A stretch of DNA of 64,000 bases from Liriodendron chinense (lineage: Eukaryota; Streptophyta; Magnoliopsida; Magnoliales; Magnoliaceae), in the NCBI GenBank assembly GCA_003013855.2, contig ML058408.1, positions 6,425,356-6,489,355 on the forward strand, written 5' to 3'. Each line of letters opens with the position of its first letter. Position 1 is the first letter of the stretch. A program made the position numbers and the translations under genes. The notes below the pieces were generated by a model. It had not been told where the DNA came from. It ran no database searches and saw only the letters and a program-made list of their open reading frames with translations. This document shows, one piece after another, positions 33,468-45,783 of the stretch.

Positions 33468-35328
33468 ACAAGATTGCCCCTGGGCAACTCATTGTGAACG
33501 GGTGGAGGGTGGTGTTGGGCTCCTTTGCCCTTTGGGCTCAGGCTGGCAACAGGGAACTCACGGCGGAGGAGTTCCTCCGTATGTTCCGCCTGAAAAAAGC
33601 TCCATCCAGCGAAGGCTGGTATTATTTATGCTACTGGCACCGGGATAACTTCGTGTTGGGTAAGCCCTCCTCGAACTATCCCGGCTGGAGGAAGCGGTGG
33701 TTCTATGCTTCCGGGAGCTGGGAGTCTGCCTCCTCCAGGGGTCCAGGAGTGACCCGGTTTTTCTGTGAAGGTAGACACAATCCCGTATTGTGCAGTTTCC
33801 TTAGAATAATTTTTTAGGGTTTTGCTTCGTTTGACCATTATTTGTGCTCGCAGGTATCCCGGCATTGCGGAAACCGAATTTGAAGGGTGGGATCAACGAG
33901 AAGATCGTCAGGGTGTATAAGGTGCCTGTCGGAGATAGGCATATCGAGGCTTGCTTATCTCCTTCGCGACTTGCAGCAGCAGGCCTCATATCCCGGAGAG
34001 AAGTCGAAATGACGAAGGCTGGAGAGAAGAGAGGCCTACTGCCCCGTCTGAAGGGCACAGGTTCCAAAAGGCAGAAGAGAACCCCTGCCGAACCGTCTCA
34101 ATCTTCCATCCGCGTGGGCAGCGATCAGCCTGCCCTTCCCGCGAGCATGGCGGGGGCCCCAGCTGGGCCTACTATCCCTTCACTGGTGGTCGCACCTGGG
34201 CCACCAGTGATCAACATTGCAGACAATTCCCCAGATGGGGTGGGGTCCAGCTGCCCCCCAGCTGAAGAGGCTCGAGAGCAGGTAGAGCCTCAAGAGCCAA
34301 CTCCTGCTCGGGAACTGGTCCCGGCTGCCGAGCAGGGACTTGCTCGCGAGTCCATGCCTCCGCCTCGCGAGCAGACCGGTTTGGTCGTTGCCCAACCGTC
34401 TGGGAGCGGGACGTACTCGATTCCACGCCACCTCCACCCTGTATGTAAGTTCTTGTTCGAGAACGTCCCGCCTCACGCCTTTGGCTCTCTCCCCGAGCCA
34501 AGCCCTGAGAACCTTATCCTTGAAGCGGGGATGAGGATGGTTCAGGTAAGACTTTGTCAAGATCTGTTTCGACCTGTTGATACGTTCCAGAAATCTTATA
34601 TTTTTCATCTCTTTGCAGGGTTTAGATCTGATTCTGCGAACGAGGCGTGATATCGTTGCCGCCCGTCGCACGATAGAGGAGGCTGAGGGAAAGAGGACTG
34701 CCTTGGAAAAGGCAGTTCAAGGAAGAGATCAACTGCTCAAGGCTCGTGAGGCAGTGATCTCGAAGAGAGATGAGGAGAAAAAGATCCTCATTGAGAAGAT
34801 CCAAGTCCTGACCGACAGGTATCAGGCCTTGGACTCAGACTACGTGAAGCTCACGGGTCTGAAGGAGAAGGCAGAGAGAGAGAGGGAGATCTTCCGACAG
34901 GACAAGATCTCATTAGAGGAGCAATTCGCGGGAGCCAGGTCGCAGCTCAAGGAGGCCTACGACAACCTGACTAGGGAGCGCACCGCTCTTGCGCAGCTTA
35001 AGGATGACTCGATCCACTGGGACGAGGAGAGAGTCGCCCTTGTAAAAATGCTCTCGGAGGAAGGTACTCGGGCAGTTTCCGAGTTCCGGACTTCGCAGCT
35101 GTATGACGATGAACGATATGAGTCATACGATGCTGTCGAGACTTTGCACTGAGAGTAGTGCAACGAATGATCCCATCCTTCGATATGGGGGAATTCGGTC
35201 GAGTCGCGACCATCATAGCTGCAGAAGAGCAAGCTGCTGCCGAGAATGAGGTGACCGAAGCCACGCAGGCTGGAGGGGCTCCTGAAATGGGCCCTGAAGT
35301 CGAGAGCGTGGCTCCTCCTAGCGATTGA

Positions 35329-36017
35329 TTTCCTTTTATTTTCTTTTATACAAATGTATATGTAATCATCTGATTATTAATGAAAAGATGTTTTTGGAAG
35401 TGTCGCTGTTTCGTTGCTGTTCTCCCTTCATCTTTTATTTTTTGCTTGTTAATCTTGAATGGATTCGTCAGAGATGTGACCCTTTAATTTGAGCATGAGC
35501 TAAGCTGCTCGCGATCAGGATGTGACCCCGTTCGCTGCCCTAATTTGGGCACGAGCTGTGGTGCTCGCATTTTGGAGTGCGATTCCTCCTCTCACCAATC
35601 GCGAGTAACTAACTCATGAAAAAATGAATTAGACTCAATCCGGGGGTCATGAGACCATGTCCGCGTTGAGATAGACTGATCTATCGATTGAGATTATGAA
35701 AAAATGAATTAGACTCAATCCGGGGGTCGTGAGACCATGTCCGCGTTGAGATAGACTGATCTATCGATTGAGATTTTGATTCTACCAAGGGTAGAAGGTT
35801 GGTCAAGAGATGGTATTCATTCTCTTCGGGGCTGTTCAGGTCCATGAGAATGGAGAAGCGACCAACTAGTAATGATTTCAATCCTACCAAAGGTAGGCAA
35901 TTGGCCAAGAGGACGTGTAAGCACTCTTCAGGGCTATTCCGGTCCATATAAATGAAGTAGCGGCCAACAGATATCTTTCACTTTATTCATAAGATGTTAT
36001 GATAAACTACATCGAAT
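35329..36017. other. B2 spacer between the converging antisense gene and pol
   Basis: Non-coding. Contains an 80-bp tandem duplication (35616-35775) and an older imperfect direct repeat of ~105 bp (about 35776-35955, landmarks GGTCCAT and CTACCAA(A)GGTAG). The stretch after 35329 (ATTAATGAAAAG) may hold the antisense gene's 3' end signal. Confidence 0.6.
35616..35775. repeat. 80-bp tandem duplication, specific to B2
   Basis: Two copies start at 35616 and 35696 (ATGAAAAAATGAATTAGACT). B1 has a single copy at the homologous place (about 42825-42905). One base differs between units (GTCATGAG versus GTCGTGAG). Confidence 0.8.
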
Positions 36018-39000
36018 CTAGGGGTAGTATCTTAGCAAATGCTCCACGTGCCAAGGGCGACGTACAGGCTTCCCTTGCATGTCTTCAAGATAATAAGTAC
36101 CGGGTCGCACAATCCTAATAACCCGATACGGGCCTTCCCAATTCGGATCCAATGAACGAACAGGAATTCCAAGATTTCGCCTTAGTACCAAATCTCCGAA
36201 CTGGAAAGATCTAGGTCGAACCTTTGCATTCCGATAACGAGCAATACGTTGTTGATATGCCGCCACTCGTACTTGGGAAGCATTTCTTCGCTCTTCCAAG
36301 AGATCGAGATGAAGTCGGATATTTTCCTGATTGCTCGCGGGATCATACTGTTCGATCCGATATGAGGGCACTTGAATTTCCACTGGTACCACTGCGTCAA
36401 CACCAAATGCTAAGGAGAAAGGAGTTTCACCTGTCGATGTGCAAGCCGTGGTTCTATAGGCCCATAACACTTCTGGCAGAAGTTCTGGCCACACCCCTTT
36501 ACATTCACTTAGCTTGGTCTTTAAATGATGCTTTATAATTTTATTCACTGCCTCGACCTGCCCATTCGCCTGTGGATGATATGGAGAAGTGCGGAGATTA
36601 CGTATCTTCCATTTGTCGTAAAATTCATCAAAGGCTGCGTTATCGAACTGCGTTCCGTTATCGGTAATTATGGTATGAGGAAGTCCGAAGCGACATATAA
36701 TATTTCTCTGTAGTTTATTTTTCAGTAATTTTGGCTAATGGTTCTGCCTCGGCCCATTTGGTGAAATAATCAACCGCCACGATCGCGAACCTATTCTGTC
36801 CCTTTCCCATAGGTAAGGGACCGATGATATCGATCCCCCACTGAGCAAAAGGCCAAGGGCTGTCGACTGGGGTCATCCGCTCAGACGGTACACGAGGTAT
36901 AGGTTGATATCGTTGACACTTGTCACATTTTTTAGAAAATTCTATGGCGTCTGCTTTCATAGTAGGCCAATAATATCCTTGCCTCATCGCTTTATATGCT
37001 AGAGATCGCCCCCTGGGATGATTACCACATGCCCCCTGGTGTACTTCATCTAGAACACGATGTGCTTCTTCTGGGTGAAGACACCTCAAATAAGGCAAGG
37101 AGAAGCTTTTTCGCAACAAGATTCCATCTTGTAAGGTGTACCTGGCAGCTCGAAGCTGAATTTGTCTTGCAGCTTTGTTATTTTCTGGTAGGTATCCATC
37201 TCTGAGATAAAGGAGGATAGGATCCATCCAACATGGAGACGATTGTACCGATATAACTTCATCGGGAGTCACTTGATCGATACTCAAATGTTGACGGTGC
37301 TCGATGGGGATCGAATGCGATAGTTCTGATTCTGGTGCAGAAGCGAGTTTTGCCAAGGAATCGGCCAGTTGGTTCTGCTCGCGAGGGATATGGAATATTT
37401 TGTAAGTCTTGAGTTTGGCGAGCAGGATGAGGACACGAGACTTGTATAAGGCCATTCTTTCTTCTTTGGTTTCGAATTCGCCAAGAACTTGGTTGACAAT
37501 GAGCTGGGAGTCGCTATGAATTATCAAATTCTGGACTGCGAGGACAACGGCTAGCTCGAGGCCAACAATAAGGGCCTCATATTCTGCTTCATTATTGGAG
37601 ACGCGTGATTCGAAACGCAGAGCGTATTGAAAATGCGACCCGTCTGGAGCCACTAAAATCAGGCCCGCTCCACTGCCACTGGCCCGTGACGACCCGTCCA
37701 CGAAGAGCGACCAAGGAGGTTGATCGCTGGTCATGACGCCATCTTCAGAAGAATATGTAAATTCGGCGATGAAGTCAGCCACGGCCTGGCCTTTGACTGC
37801 GGTCCTAGGACAGAATGAAATATCATGCTCGCTGATCTCGACCGCCCATTTAGTTAAGCGCCCGGAAGCCTCAGGCTTTTGAAGGACTTGACGTAGTGGA
37901 TGATTTGTTGGTACTAAAATGGCATGGGCTTGAAAGTATGGTCGCAGTTTTCGAGCTGTCGTGATTAAGGCTAGGGCCAGTTTCTCCAAATCAGAATACC
38001 TAGTTTCTGCATCAACCATTGCTCGACTGATATAATAAACTGGCCTTTGTACCCCGGAATCTTCTCTTATTAAAGCGGCACTAACGGCCGTGGAAGACAC
38101 AGATAAATAAAGAATGAGTTGCTCATGTGCCACAGGCTTAGATAAAATGGGGGGAGCGCTCATATATTGCTTCAGTTGTTGAAAAGCTTCTTCACATTGA
38201 GGTGTCCACTTCCAATCAGACTTGGCCGTTGCACGAAGGAGTTTGAAAAAGGGCAGGCACTTGTCGGATGCTCGCGAGATGAACCTGTTCAATGATGCGA
38301 TGCGACCAGCTAGACGCTGAACGTCCTTCAGAGTCACTGGGGATTTCATCTCTATCAATGCTTTAATCTTTTCGGGATTCGCCTCAATTCCGCGTTGGCC
38401 AACCATGAACCCAAGAAATTTTCCTGCAGATACTCCAAACGCACATTTTTCTGGATTTAATTTCATCTGATACTTCCTCATCAGATCAAAGGCTTCTCGA
38501 AGATCAGGAATGTGGTCATCTTCATCGATGCTTTTCACAAGCATATCGTCAACATAAACTTCCATGTTCCTACCGATTTGAGCAGCGAATATTTTGTTGA
38601 CAAGACGCTGATAAGTGGCCCCTGCATTTTTGAGTCCAAACGGCATTACCTGGTAGCAATATAGTCCTCGATCTGTGATGAAGGCAGTATGTTGGCCATC
38701 AGGTGGATGCATCATAATCTGGTTGTAACCAGAGTAAGCATCCATAAAACTGAGGAGGGCGTGTCCAGCTGTCGAGTCGACCAACTGGTCGATTCGTGGT
38801 GTCGGGAAGCTATCTTTGGGACATGCTTTGTTTAAGTCTGAATAATCGACGCACATCCTCCATTTGCCATTAGCTTTCCGGACGAGAACTACGTTGGCGA
38901 CCCACTGTGGGTAGTCAACTTCTTTTATGAAATTTGCCGCGAGCAGCTTCTCAACTTCAGTTTTGATCGCCATTTGTCTTTCTGCAGTGAAAGCACGTCG

Positions 39001-41482
39001 ACGCTGATGTACGGGTTTATGCTTTGGGTCAATGTTGAGACGATGTACGATGACATTAGGATCGATGCCCGGCATATCTTTATGAGACCAAGCAAACACG
39101 TCCTGGTATTCAGTGAGGAAACGGATCAGATCTTCGCGGTGGATACTGTTTAAGGAGGAACCGATGTACACGATCTTAGACTGGTCGTCTTCGGTCAAGC
39201 GGATCGCCACTGTTTCCTCCCCTGGAGTTCCTGATTTCAGAGCACTTTCTCTTGGATCCAACGCGGTGGCGAGAACGTCGGATGATCCTTGAACTATTTC
39301 CATGACAGGTGCCGCTTGAGCTTTCTTTCGATCTTGGAGGGCTATCTGGTAACAGGATCGTGCCTCCTGCTGACTTCCTCGCACGACCCCTATGCCATTT
39401 GGGGTTGGAAATTTAACGCATAAATATGATGGGTGCAAGGCCGCTCCAACCTTAGTTAGTGACGGTCTCCCCAAGATGGCGTTATATGCTGATTTTCGAT
39501 CTACGACGAGGAAGTTTACGAAGACGGTAGTCTTCGCTGGACTCTCCCCAAAGGTGACTGGGAGGTCGATACTTCCTTCAGGTGTCACCACTTCTCCTCC
39601 AAAGCCGACAAGAGGGGTCGATACTGGCTTGAGGAGGTCTCTGGCAAGTGCCATCTTGTCGAAAGCCTCCAAATACAGAATATCGGCCGAGCTACCTGTA
39701 TCCACCATAATTCGATGAGTCAGATAGTTTGATACCTTCAGTGTGACTACGATGGAATCTTCATGAGGGAAATGAATTCCCGCTGCATCTTCGAGGGTGA
39801 AAGAAATTGGAGGATGGTTAGCTTTCGAAGAGTTGGACGTTTGTTCCAGCCAATAGATCTGCTGGGGTTCTTTGGACGCCTTTCGGGCGTATGCCTTTCT
39901 TGAAGCTTGAGAGTCACCCCCGCAAGCTGGACCCCCGACGATAGTGCGAATTTCTCCTGTGGGCTCAGCATCCTCTTGGTCTGTTTGATGATGAGACGGT
40001 TCCTTTTGGCGAGATGAGGTCTTCGCCCTTTCTGGTGACCTATTTTTACGAGCAACATAATCCTGGAGATGGCCTTTTCGAATAAGAGCTTCGATATGGT
40101 CTCGTAGGGAGATACAGTCTTGGGTCCTATGCCCGTGATCTTTGTGGAAGTAACAGAACTTACTCTTATCTCTCTTCTCGGGATCGGATTTAATCTTTGC
40201 AGGCCACTTCACATATGGCTTGTGTTTTATCTCCATTAGAACCTTTTCAGGAGACCGATTAAGAGGAGTGTAATTATGATATTTACCAGAGTAAGGCTTC
40301 CTGGGAGAACGATCGCGCTGATCGCGATGGTATTTTTTATCTGTAGAACCTTCTGGCTTGCGTTTCTTACTTTGTACTCCATGGCGTGTCAATGCGACTT
40401 CTTCTGCATTGATATATTTCTGAGCTTTGGCTTGGAATTCCGCCATAGTTTTCGGCGGGCTCTTATCTAAGGCAAACCTAAATTTCTCGCTCGTTATTCC
40501 AGCAATGAGGGCGGTGAGACCCTTTTCTTCAGTGTAACTCTCGGTTTGAACGGCTTCGGCAGTGAACCGTACTGTGAACTCTTTTATCGTCTCCCCATGT
40601 TGCTGTTTCAGATTCATCAGATGGGAGGCTGGTTTTTTAATGCGAATACTTCCCATGAATTGAGAAAGAAATATCTCCGATAATTGAGAAAAGGAACTGA
40701 TGGAAAGTGGCTTTAACCCCCGAAACCACGTACGAGCCGCTTCCTTCAATGTAAGGGGAAAAGCCCTACACATGATTTCTGAACCATGTCCCTCCAACTC
40801 CATGAGGGACCTATATGTTTCCAGATGTTCCAGAGGATCGCTAATGCCTGTATATGGAGCGATAACAGGCGTTCGATACTTTCTGGGCAACGGGGCTTCC
40901 ATGACCTCGCTTGTAAAGGGAGATTCAGATTGATGTATTGCCGCCATGACAGCAGATGGCCGATTTGCCTGGTATCTCTGCTCCATGACATCAAAACGGT
41001 CTTGGATTCTTTTGAGATCTCCTTCCCATGGCAAGGTATAGCTAGACGTTTCGGCGGTGGAGCCTTGCGGTTGAGGTTGTCGAGACGAACTGGAATGTAT
41101 AGAATGTGGAGGCGGCATAGGGGGATGGCCGCCAAGTGGTGGGACCTGTGGTTCATCCATAGAATGCCTGGAAGCAACTGGTATGGGTGGCGGTGGTAAC
41201 CCTTCGGAGGGTTGTCTTTGCGGTTCAGGGAAGTGCTGATCAAGTCGATTTGACAGTGCCTGAACTCCGGCGTTTAGAGTTAGGAGAGTGTTCCCGAGGA
41301 ATCGTAGGACATCATCCTGATTTCCAGAGGCCTCCAATAATGGATTTGCTTGATGGCATATTTGGGGCTCCTTGAGGGATATCCGTCGGAACAGGTGGGA
41401 GGGCAGGTGCGGATTCCGTCTCACCGGGTGGAGGTGGTGCCTGCCTCGAAGTTGAAGGATGAACAGTCTTTTTAGGAGGCAT
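36018..41482 (-). pseudogene. B2 gag-pol polyprotein (near-complete, broken in gag N-terminus and integrase)
   Basis: The start MPPKKTVHPSTS is at 41482. One extra G near 41345 shifts the frame after APNMPS. From there one 1,569-residue ORF (41424-36715) is open through the gag domain, zinc-knuckle region, protease (DTGSSAD), reverse transcriptase (YVDD), RNase H, archaeal-type RNase H, integrase zinc finger and the first integrase aspartate (VDYFTKWAE). Gln in the sequence after ITEK is replaced by TAA near 36720. A net 11-base deletion follows immediately and shifts the frame. The rest of the integrase, ending RRPWHVEHLLRYYP, is open to the stop at 36018-36020. It is closely similar to B1 but with different lesions. 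Confidence 0.9.
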
Positions 41483-41537
41483 CACCGAAGGATTTTGATC
41501 GGTGGTTAACACGATTGATTTTAATGATCAAGCCGTT

Positions 41538-41553
41538 CCCACAGACGGCGCCA
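41538..41553 (-). other. Primer-binding site of B2
   Basis: The minus strand reads TGGCGCCGTCTGTGGG three bases after the 5' LTR, as in B1. Confidence 0.75.
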
Positions 41554-41556
41554 AAC

Positions 41557-42530
41557 TGTTAATGTCAGATTTTGTAACGAGATCCTCCGGCTTTTCTCCT
41601 TCGCTCCAGGAGGGATTTCCACCACCAGACCTGAAGCAAGACAGCGAATAAGGGTGGCTGGGGACCAGCCGTTAGCCCTCCGACGCTTAAGTTAGGCCAC
41701 AGTAGAGAAGCCAAGCAAAACGGGACCAAGATTGAATGATGAGTACGTACCTCCTATTCAAGGGAGCCATCCCCTTATATAGATCTGAAACAATCCAATC
41801 TGTTACGTGAGATGTCGAAATCCCGTTGATGTCGCATACGATACTGAGAATCCGCTGATTTCATGGGATAAGATCCTATCTTTTTAGTCAGATCCAACCC
41901 AATGATTTATTCCAACAATCACGCCCCTAGATGGTAATCCCTTGAAATCCGACTGGATCCGGCCGGAAGCCATAGTTGGAGTCATAGCCTCCGAAAAGGA
42001 AGGAGACGCCCTTAGCTGGGAGTCATGGCCTCCGAAAAGGAAGGAGACGCCCGTAGCTGGGAGTCACGGCCTCCGAAAAGGAAGGAGACGCCCGTAGTAA
42101 AGCTGCTCGCAGGTTAAAATGTGGTCGCGAGTCCAAGTACATATTTTGGGTGTAATGTCTTTCAACGACTTGTGAGAAGGTCTGCTCGCGGATCGAGCTT
42201 TGCCGTATTTGACTATCGGTTATGAAGACTCGGGACTTGCGAATAGCTGCTCCGTATTTTTCAATCTATGACTCTTGATCAGGTGATCTCGAGAGTCGAA
42301 TGGACGTCCCGCACCTATCAAACATTCGACTCTCGATCAGCTAATCTCGAGAGTCGAATGGACGTCTCGTACCTATCCAACATTCGACTCTCGATCAGCT
42401 AATCTCGAAAGTTGAATGGACGTCTCGTACCTATCCGACATTCGACTCTCGATCAGATAATCTCGAGAGTCGAATGGACGTTTTGGGCATTTCCGCGTGA
42501 AATCTTATCTCCATCATTTTGCCTATAACA
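41557..42530 (-). repeat. B2 5' LTR (974 bp)
   Basis: Same length as 25885-26858, with four hairpin units. About three differences were seen by eye, for example near 42011 and 42417. The TATA site is present on the minus strand near 41778. Confidence 0.92.
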
Positions 42531-42580
42531 CTGTACGTCGCCCTTGGCACGTGGAGCATTTGCTAAGATACTACCCCTAG
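42531..42580 (+). pseudogene. B1 pol, last codons downstream of B2
   Basis: After the duplicated CTGTA, the plus strand encodes RRPWHVEHLLRYYP and stops at 42578-42580, exactly the C-terminus found in B2. This proves that B2 landed in the last codons of B1 pol. Confidence 0.9.
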
Positions 42581-43189
42581 ATTCGATGTAGTTTATCATA
42601 ACATCTTATGAATAAAGTGAAAGATATCTTTTGGCCGCTACTCCATTTATATGGACCGGAATAGCCTTGAAGAGTGCTTACACGTCCTCTTGGCCAATTG
42701 CCTACCTTTGGTAGGATTGAAATCATTACTAGTTGGTCGCTTCTCCATTCTCATGGACCTGAACAGCCCCGAAGAGAATGAATACCATCTCTTGACCAAC
42801 CTTCTACCCTTGGTAGAATCAAAATCTCAATCGATAGATCAGTCTATCTCAACGCGGACATGGTCTCACGACCCCCGGATTGAGTCTAATTCATTTTTTC
42901 ATGAGTTAGTTACTCGCGATTGGTGAGAGGAGGAATCGCACTCCAAAATGCGAGCACCACAGCTCGTGCCCAAATTAGGGCAGCGAACGGGGTCACATCC
43001 TGATCGCGAGCAGCTTAGCTCATGCTCGAATTAAAGGGTCACATCTCTGACGAATCCATTCAAGATTAACAAGCAAAAAATAAAAGATGAAGGGAGAACA
43101 GCAACGAAACAGCGACACTTCCAAAAACATCTTTTCATTAATAATCAAATGATTACATATACATTTGTATAAAAGAAAATTAAAGGAAA
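42581..43189. other. B1 spacer between pol and antisense gene
   Basis: Non-coding, homologous to 35329-36017 but with a single copy of the 80-bp unit. It contains the older imperfect ~105-bp direct repeat. Confidence 0.6.
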
Positions 43190-45360
43190 TCAATCGCTAG
43201 GAGGAGCCACGCTCTCGACTTCAGGGCCCATTTCAGGAGCCCCTCCAGCCTGCGTGGCTTCGGTCACCTCGTTCTCGGCAGCAGCTTGCTCTTCTGCAGC
43301 TATGATGGTCGCGACTCGACCGAATTCCCCCATATCGAAGGATGGGATCATTCGTTGCACTACTCTCAGTGCAAAGTCTCGACCAGCATCGTATGACTCA
43401 TATCGTTCATCGTCATACAGCTGCGAAGTCCGGAACTCGGAAACTGCCCGAGTACCTTCCTCCAAGAGCATTTTTACAAGGGCGACTCTCTCCTCGTCCC
43501 AGTGGATCGAGTCGTCCTTAAGCTGCGCAAGAGCGGTGCGCTCCCTAGTCAGGTTGTCGTAGGCCTCCTTGAGCTGCGACCTGGCTCCCGCGAATTGCTC
43601 CTCTAATGAGATCTTGTCCTGTCGGAAGATCTCCCTCTCTCTCTCTCTGCCTTCTCCTTCAGACCCGTGAGCTTCACGTAGTCTGAGTCCAAGGCCTGAT
43701 ACCTGTCGGTCAGGACTTGGATCTTCTCAATGAGGATCTTTTTCTCCTCATCTCTCTTCGAGATCACTGCCTCACGAGCCTTGAGCAGTTGATCTCTTCC
43801 TTGAACTGCCTTTTCCAAGGCAGTCCTCTTTCCCTCAGCCTCCTCTATCGTGCGACGGGCGGCAACGATATCACGCCTCGTTCGCAGAATCAGATCTAAA
43901 CCCTGCAAAGAGATGAAAAATATAAGATTTCTGGAACGTATCAACAGGTCGAAACAGATCTTGATAAAGTCTTACCTGAACCATCCTCATCCCCGCTTCA
44001 AGGATAAGGTTCTCAGGGCTTGGCTCGGGGAGAGAGCCGAAGGCGTGAGGCGGGACGTTCTCGAACAAGAACTTACACACAGGGTGGAGGTGGCGTGGAA
44101 TCGAGTACGTCCCGCTCCCAGACGGTTGGGCAACGACCAAACCGGTCTGCTCGCGAGGTGGAGGCATGGACTCGCGAGCAGGTCCCTGCTCGGCAGCTGG
44201 GACCAGTTCCCGAGCAGGAGTTGGCTCTTGAGGCTCTACCTGCTCTCGAGCCTCTTCAGCTGGGGGGCAGCTGGACCCCACCCCATCTGGGGAATTGTCT
44301 GCAATGTTGATCACTGGTGGCCCAGGTGCGACCACCAGTGAAGGGATAGTAGGCCCAGCTGGGGCCCCCGCCATGCTCGCGGGAAGGGCAGGCTGATCGC
44401 TGCCCGCGCGGATGGAAGATTGAGACGGTTCGGCAGGGGTTCTCTTCTGCCTTTTGGAACCTGTGCCCTTCAGACGGGGCAGTAGGCCTCTCTTCTCTCC
44501 AGCCTTCGTCATTTCGACTTCTCTCCGGGATATGAGGCCTGCTGCTGCAAGTCGCGAAGGAGATAAGCAAGCCTCGATATGCCTATCTCCGACAGGCACC
44601 TTATACACTCTGACGATCTTCTCGTTGATCCCACCCTTCAAATTCGGTTTCCGCAATGCCGGGATACCTGCGAGCACAAATAATGGTCAAACGAAGCAAA
44701 ACCCTAAAAATTATTCTAAGGAAACTGCACAATACGGGATTGTGTCTACCTTCACAGAAAAACCGGGTCACTCCTGGACCCCTGGAGGAGGCAGACTCCC
44801 AGCTCCCGGAAGCATAGAACCACCGCTTCCTCCAGCCGGGATAGTTCGAGGAGGGCTTACCCAACACGAAGTTATCCCGGTGCCAGTAACATAAATAATA
44901 CCAGCCTTCGCTGGATGGAGCTTTCTTCAGGCGGAACATACGGAGGAACTCCTCCGCCGTGAGTTCCCCGTTGCCAGCTTGAGCCCAAAGGGCAAAGGAG
45001 CCCAAAACCACCCTCCACCCGTTCACAATGAGTTGCCCAGGGGCAATCTTGTAACACCGTAATACATCGCGAACAAAGGGATGGAGGGGAAGGCGTACCC
45101 CCAAGATGAGCTGATACTCGTAAAATGCTACGCATCCTGGGGGGGAGTCGGGTGTTTCTCCACCTCCGGGCAAGCGGAGAGTTACAGAGTCAGGGATTTG
45201 GTATCTCTCCCGTAGCTCAGCCAGCCGGTCCTCCGATAAAACGAAAGGATATCCGGCTGCTGTGTATCTCCCCGCCGAAACCCTTGCACTGCTGGAGGCA
45301 GAGGACTCCGGAGTGGCATCGCCAAGGGGGACAGTAGTCTCGTCAGAGTTCCCAGCCATG
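43190..45360 (-). pseudogene. B1 antisense gene (putative gypsy-type transposon protein), frameshifted in exon 3
   Basis: Starts MAGNSDETTVPLGD at 45360, about 150 bases after the TATA box at 45511-45518. Exon 1 is 45360-44750, with an intron at 44749-44668. Exon 2 is 44667-43976, with an intron at 43975-43903. Exon 3 is 43902-43190. Exons 1 and 2 are open and exon 1 is uninterrupted, unlike in B2. In exon 3 one extra AG in a GA run near 43641 shifts the frame. The C-terminal 93 residues (FALRVVQRMIPSFD, ending SVAPPSD) are open in the restored frame. Exon 1 has the PLHPFVRDVLRCY and WRVVLGSFALW blocks of the PF04195-type family, exon 2 is low complexity and exon 3 is a coiled coil. Function unknown. 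Confidence 0.8.
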
Positions 45361-45510
45361 GGGAGATGAAAATAAAAGAAGAAGAAAAAGGAAGTATACC
45401 GAGAAAAAGAAAGATTGAGCACTGGAAGAGGAAGAAGAATGGAAAGAAAGGGTTGCAGGATTCTTTCGAAAAAACTTCTGTAGAAAATCAAAGAAATGGC
45501 GGACTCCGTA

Positions 45511-45518
45511 TATTTATA
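45511..45518 (-). promoter_or_regulatory. TATA box of the B1 antisense gene
   Basis: The minus strand reads TATAAATA, identical to the B2 site at 27123-27130. The surrounding ~400 bases up to the polypurine tract are non-coding and match B2. Confidence 0.6.
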
Positions 45519-45761
45519 GGCAATCATTCCGCCGTATCTGATGGCACGTGGCAGTCCCTCGTTGGACACAGCGCTCGAGCAGGCACGCCCATTAACTCCT
45601 CAAACACGTGGCGAGCGCCCCTTCATTTTCCATCAGCGAAAAGGCTGCGGAAAGCTGGCGCTCATTAATTTCAGCCCATCATGAGGGGTGTCGTTCTCGA
45701 TGAAGGTAGTGAGCGGTTTCGTGTGATAGTGAGCTAAGTCCTTTCCTTAAAGAATTCTTGG

Positions 45762-45783
45762 CGGCAAGGACTTGGGGGGCATC
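45762..45783 (+). other. Polypurine tract of B1
   Basis: GGACTTGGGGGGCATC immediately before TGTTATAGGC of the 3' LTR. Confidence 0.7.

Larger units (their letters stand above)
27281..35328 (+). pseudogene. B2 antisense gene (putative gypsy-type transposon protein), split by C
   Basis: The start MAGNSDETTVPLGD was chosen because it lies downstream of the TATA box; the longer ORF start at 27072 lies upstream of it. Exon 1 covers 27281-27603 and, after C, 33473-33770. It holds the block PLHPFVRDVLRCY, LIVNGWRVVLGSFALW and KKAPSSEGWYYL, recalling the plant 'putative gypsy type transposon' family (PF04195). A GT-AG intron at 33771-33853 leads to exon 2 (33854-34545), a low-complexity Pro/Glu/Ala region. 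An intron at 34546-34618 leads to exon 3 (34619-35328), a long charged coiled coil. Both introns keep the frame and occur in B1. Lesions: C after base 27603, a C-homopolymer expansion at about 27497, and a one-base deletion near 35130. The role is unknown; such genes are known in Tat elements but uncharacterised. Confidence 0.8.
25885..42530 (-). mobile_element. LTR retrotransposon B2 (same family as B1, opposite orientation), carrying C
   Basis: Flanked by CTGTA (25880-25884, 42531-42535). The LTRs are 974 bp each with only about three differences seen by eye, so insertion is recent. Gag-pol is on the minus strand (41482-36018) and the antisense gene on the plus strand (27281-35328). Element C is inserted in the antisense gene. 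Without C it is about 10.8 kb, close to B1. Lesions: a one-base insertion in gag, a stop plus an 11-base net deletion in integrase, C, and a frameshift near 35130. Confidence 0.93.

Noticed and set aside
45361..45569. Longer start of the B1 antisense protein
   Set aside because: The extra codons lie across and upstream of the TATA box, and the conserved MAGNSDE start at 45360 is shared by both copies.
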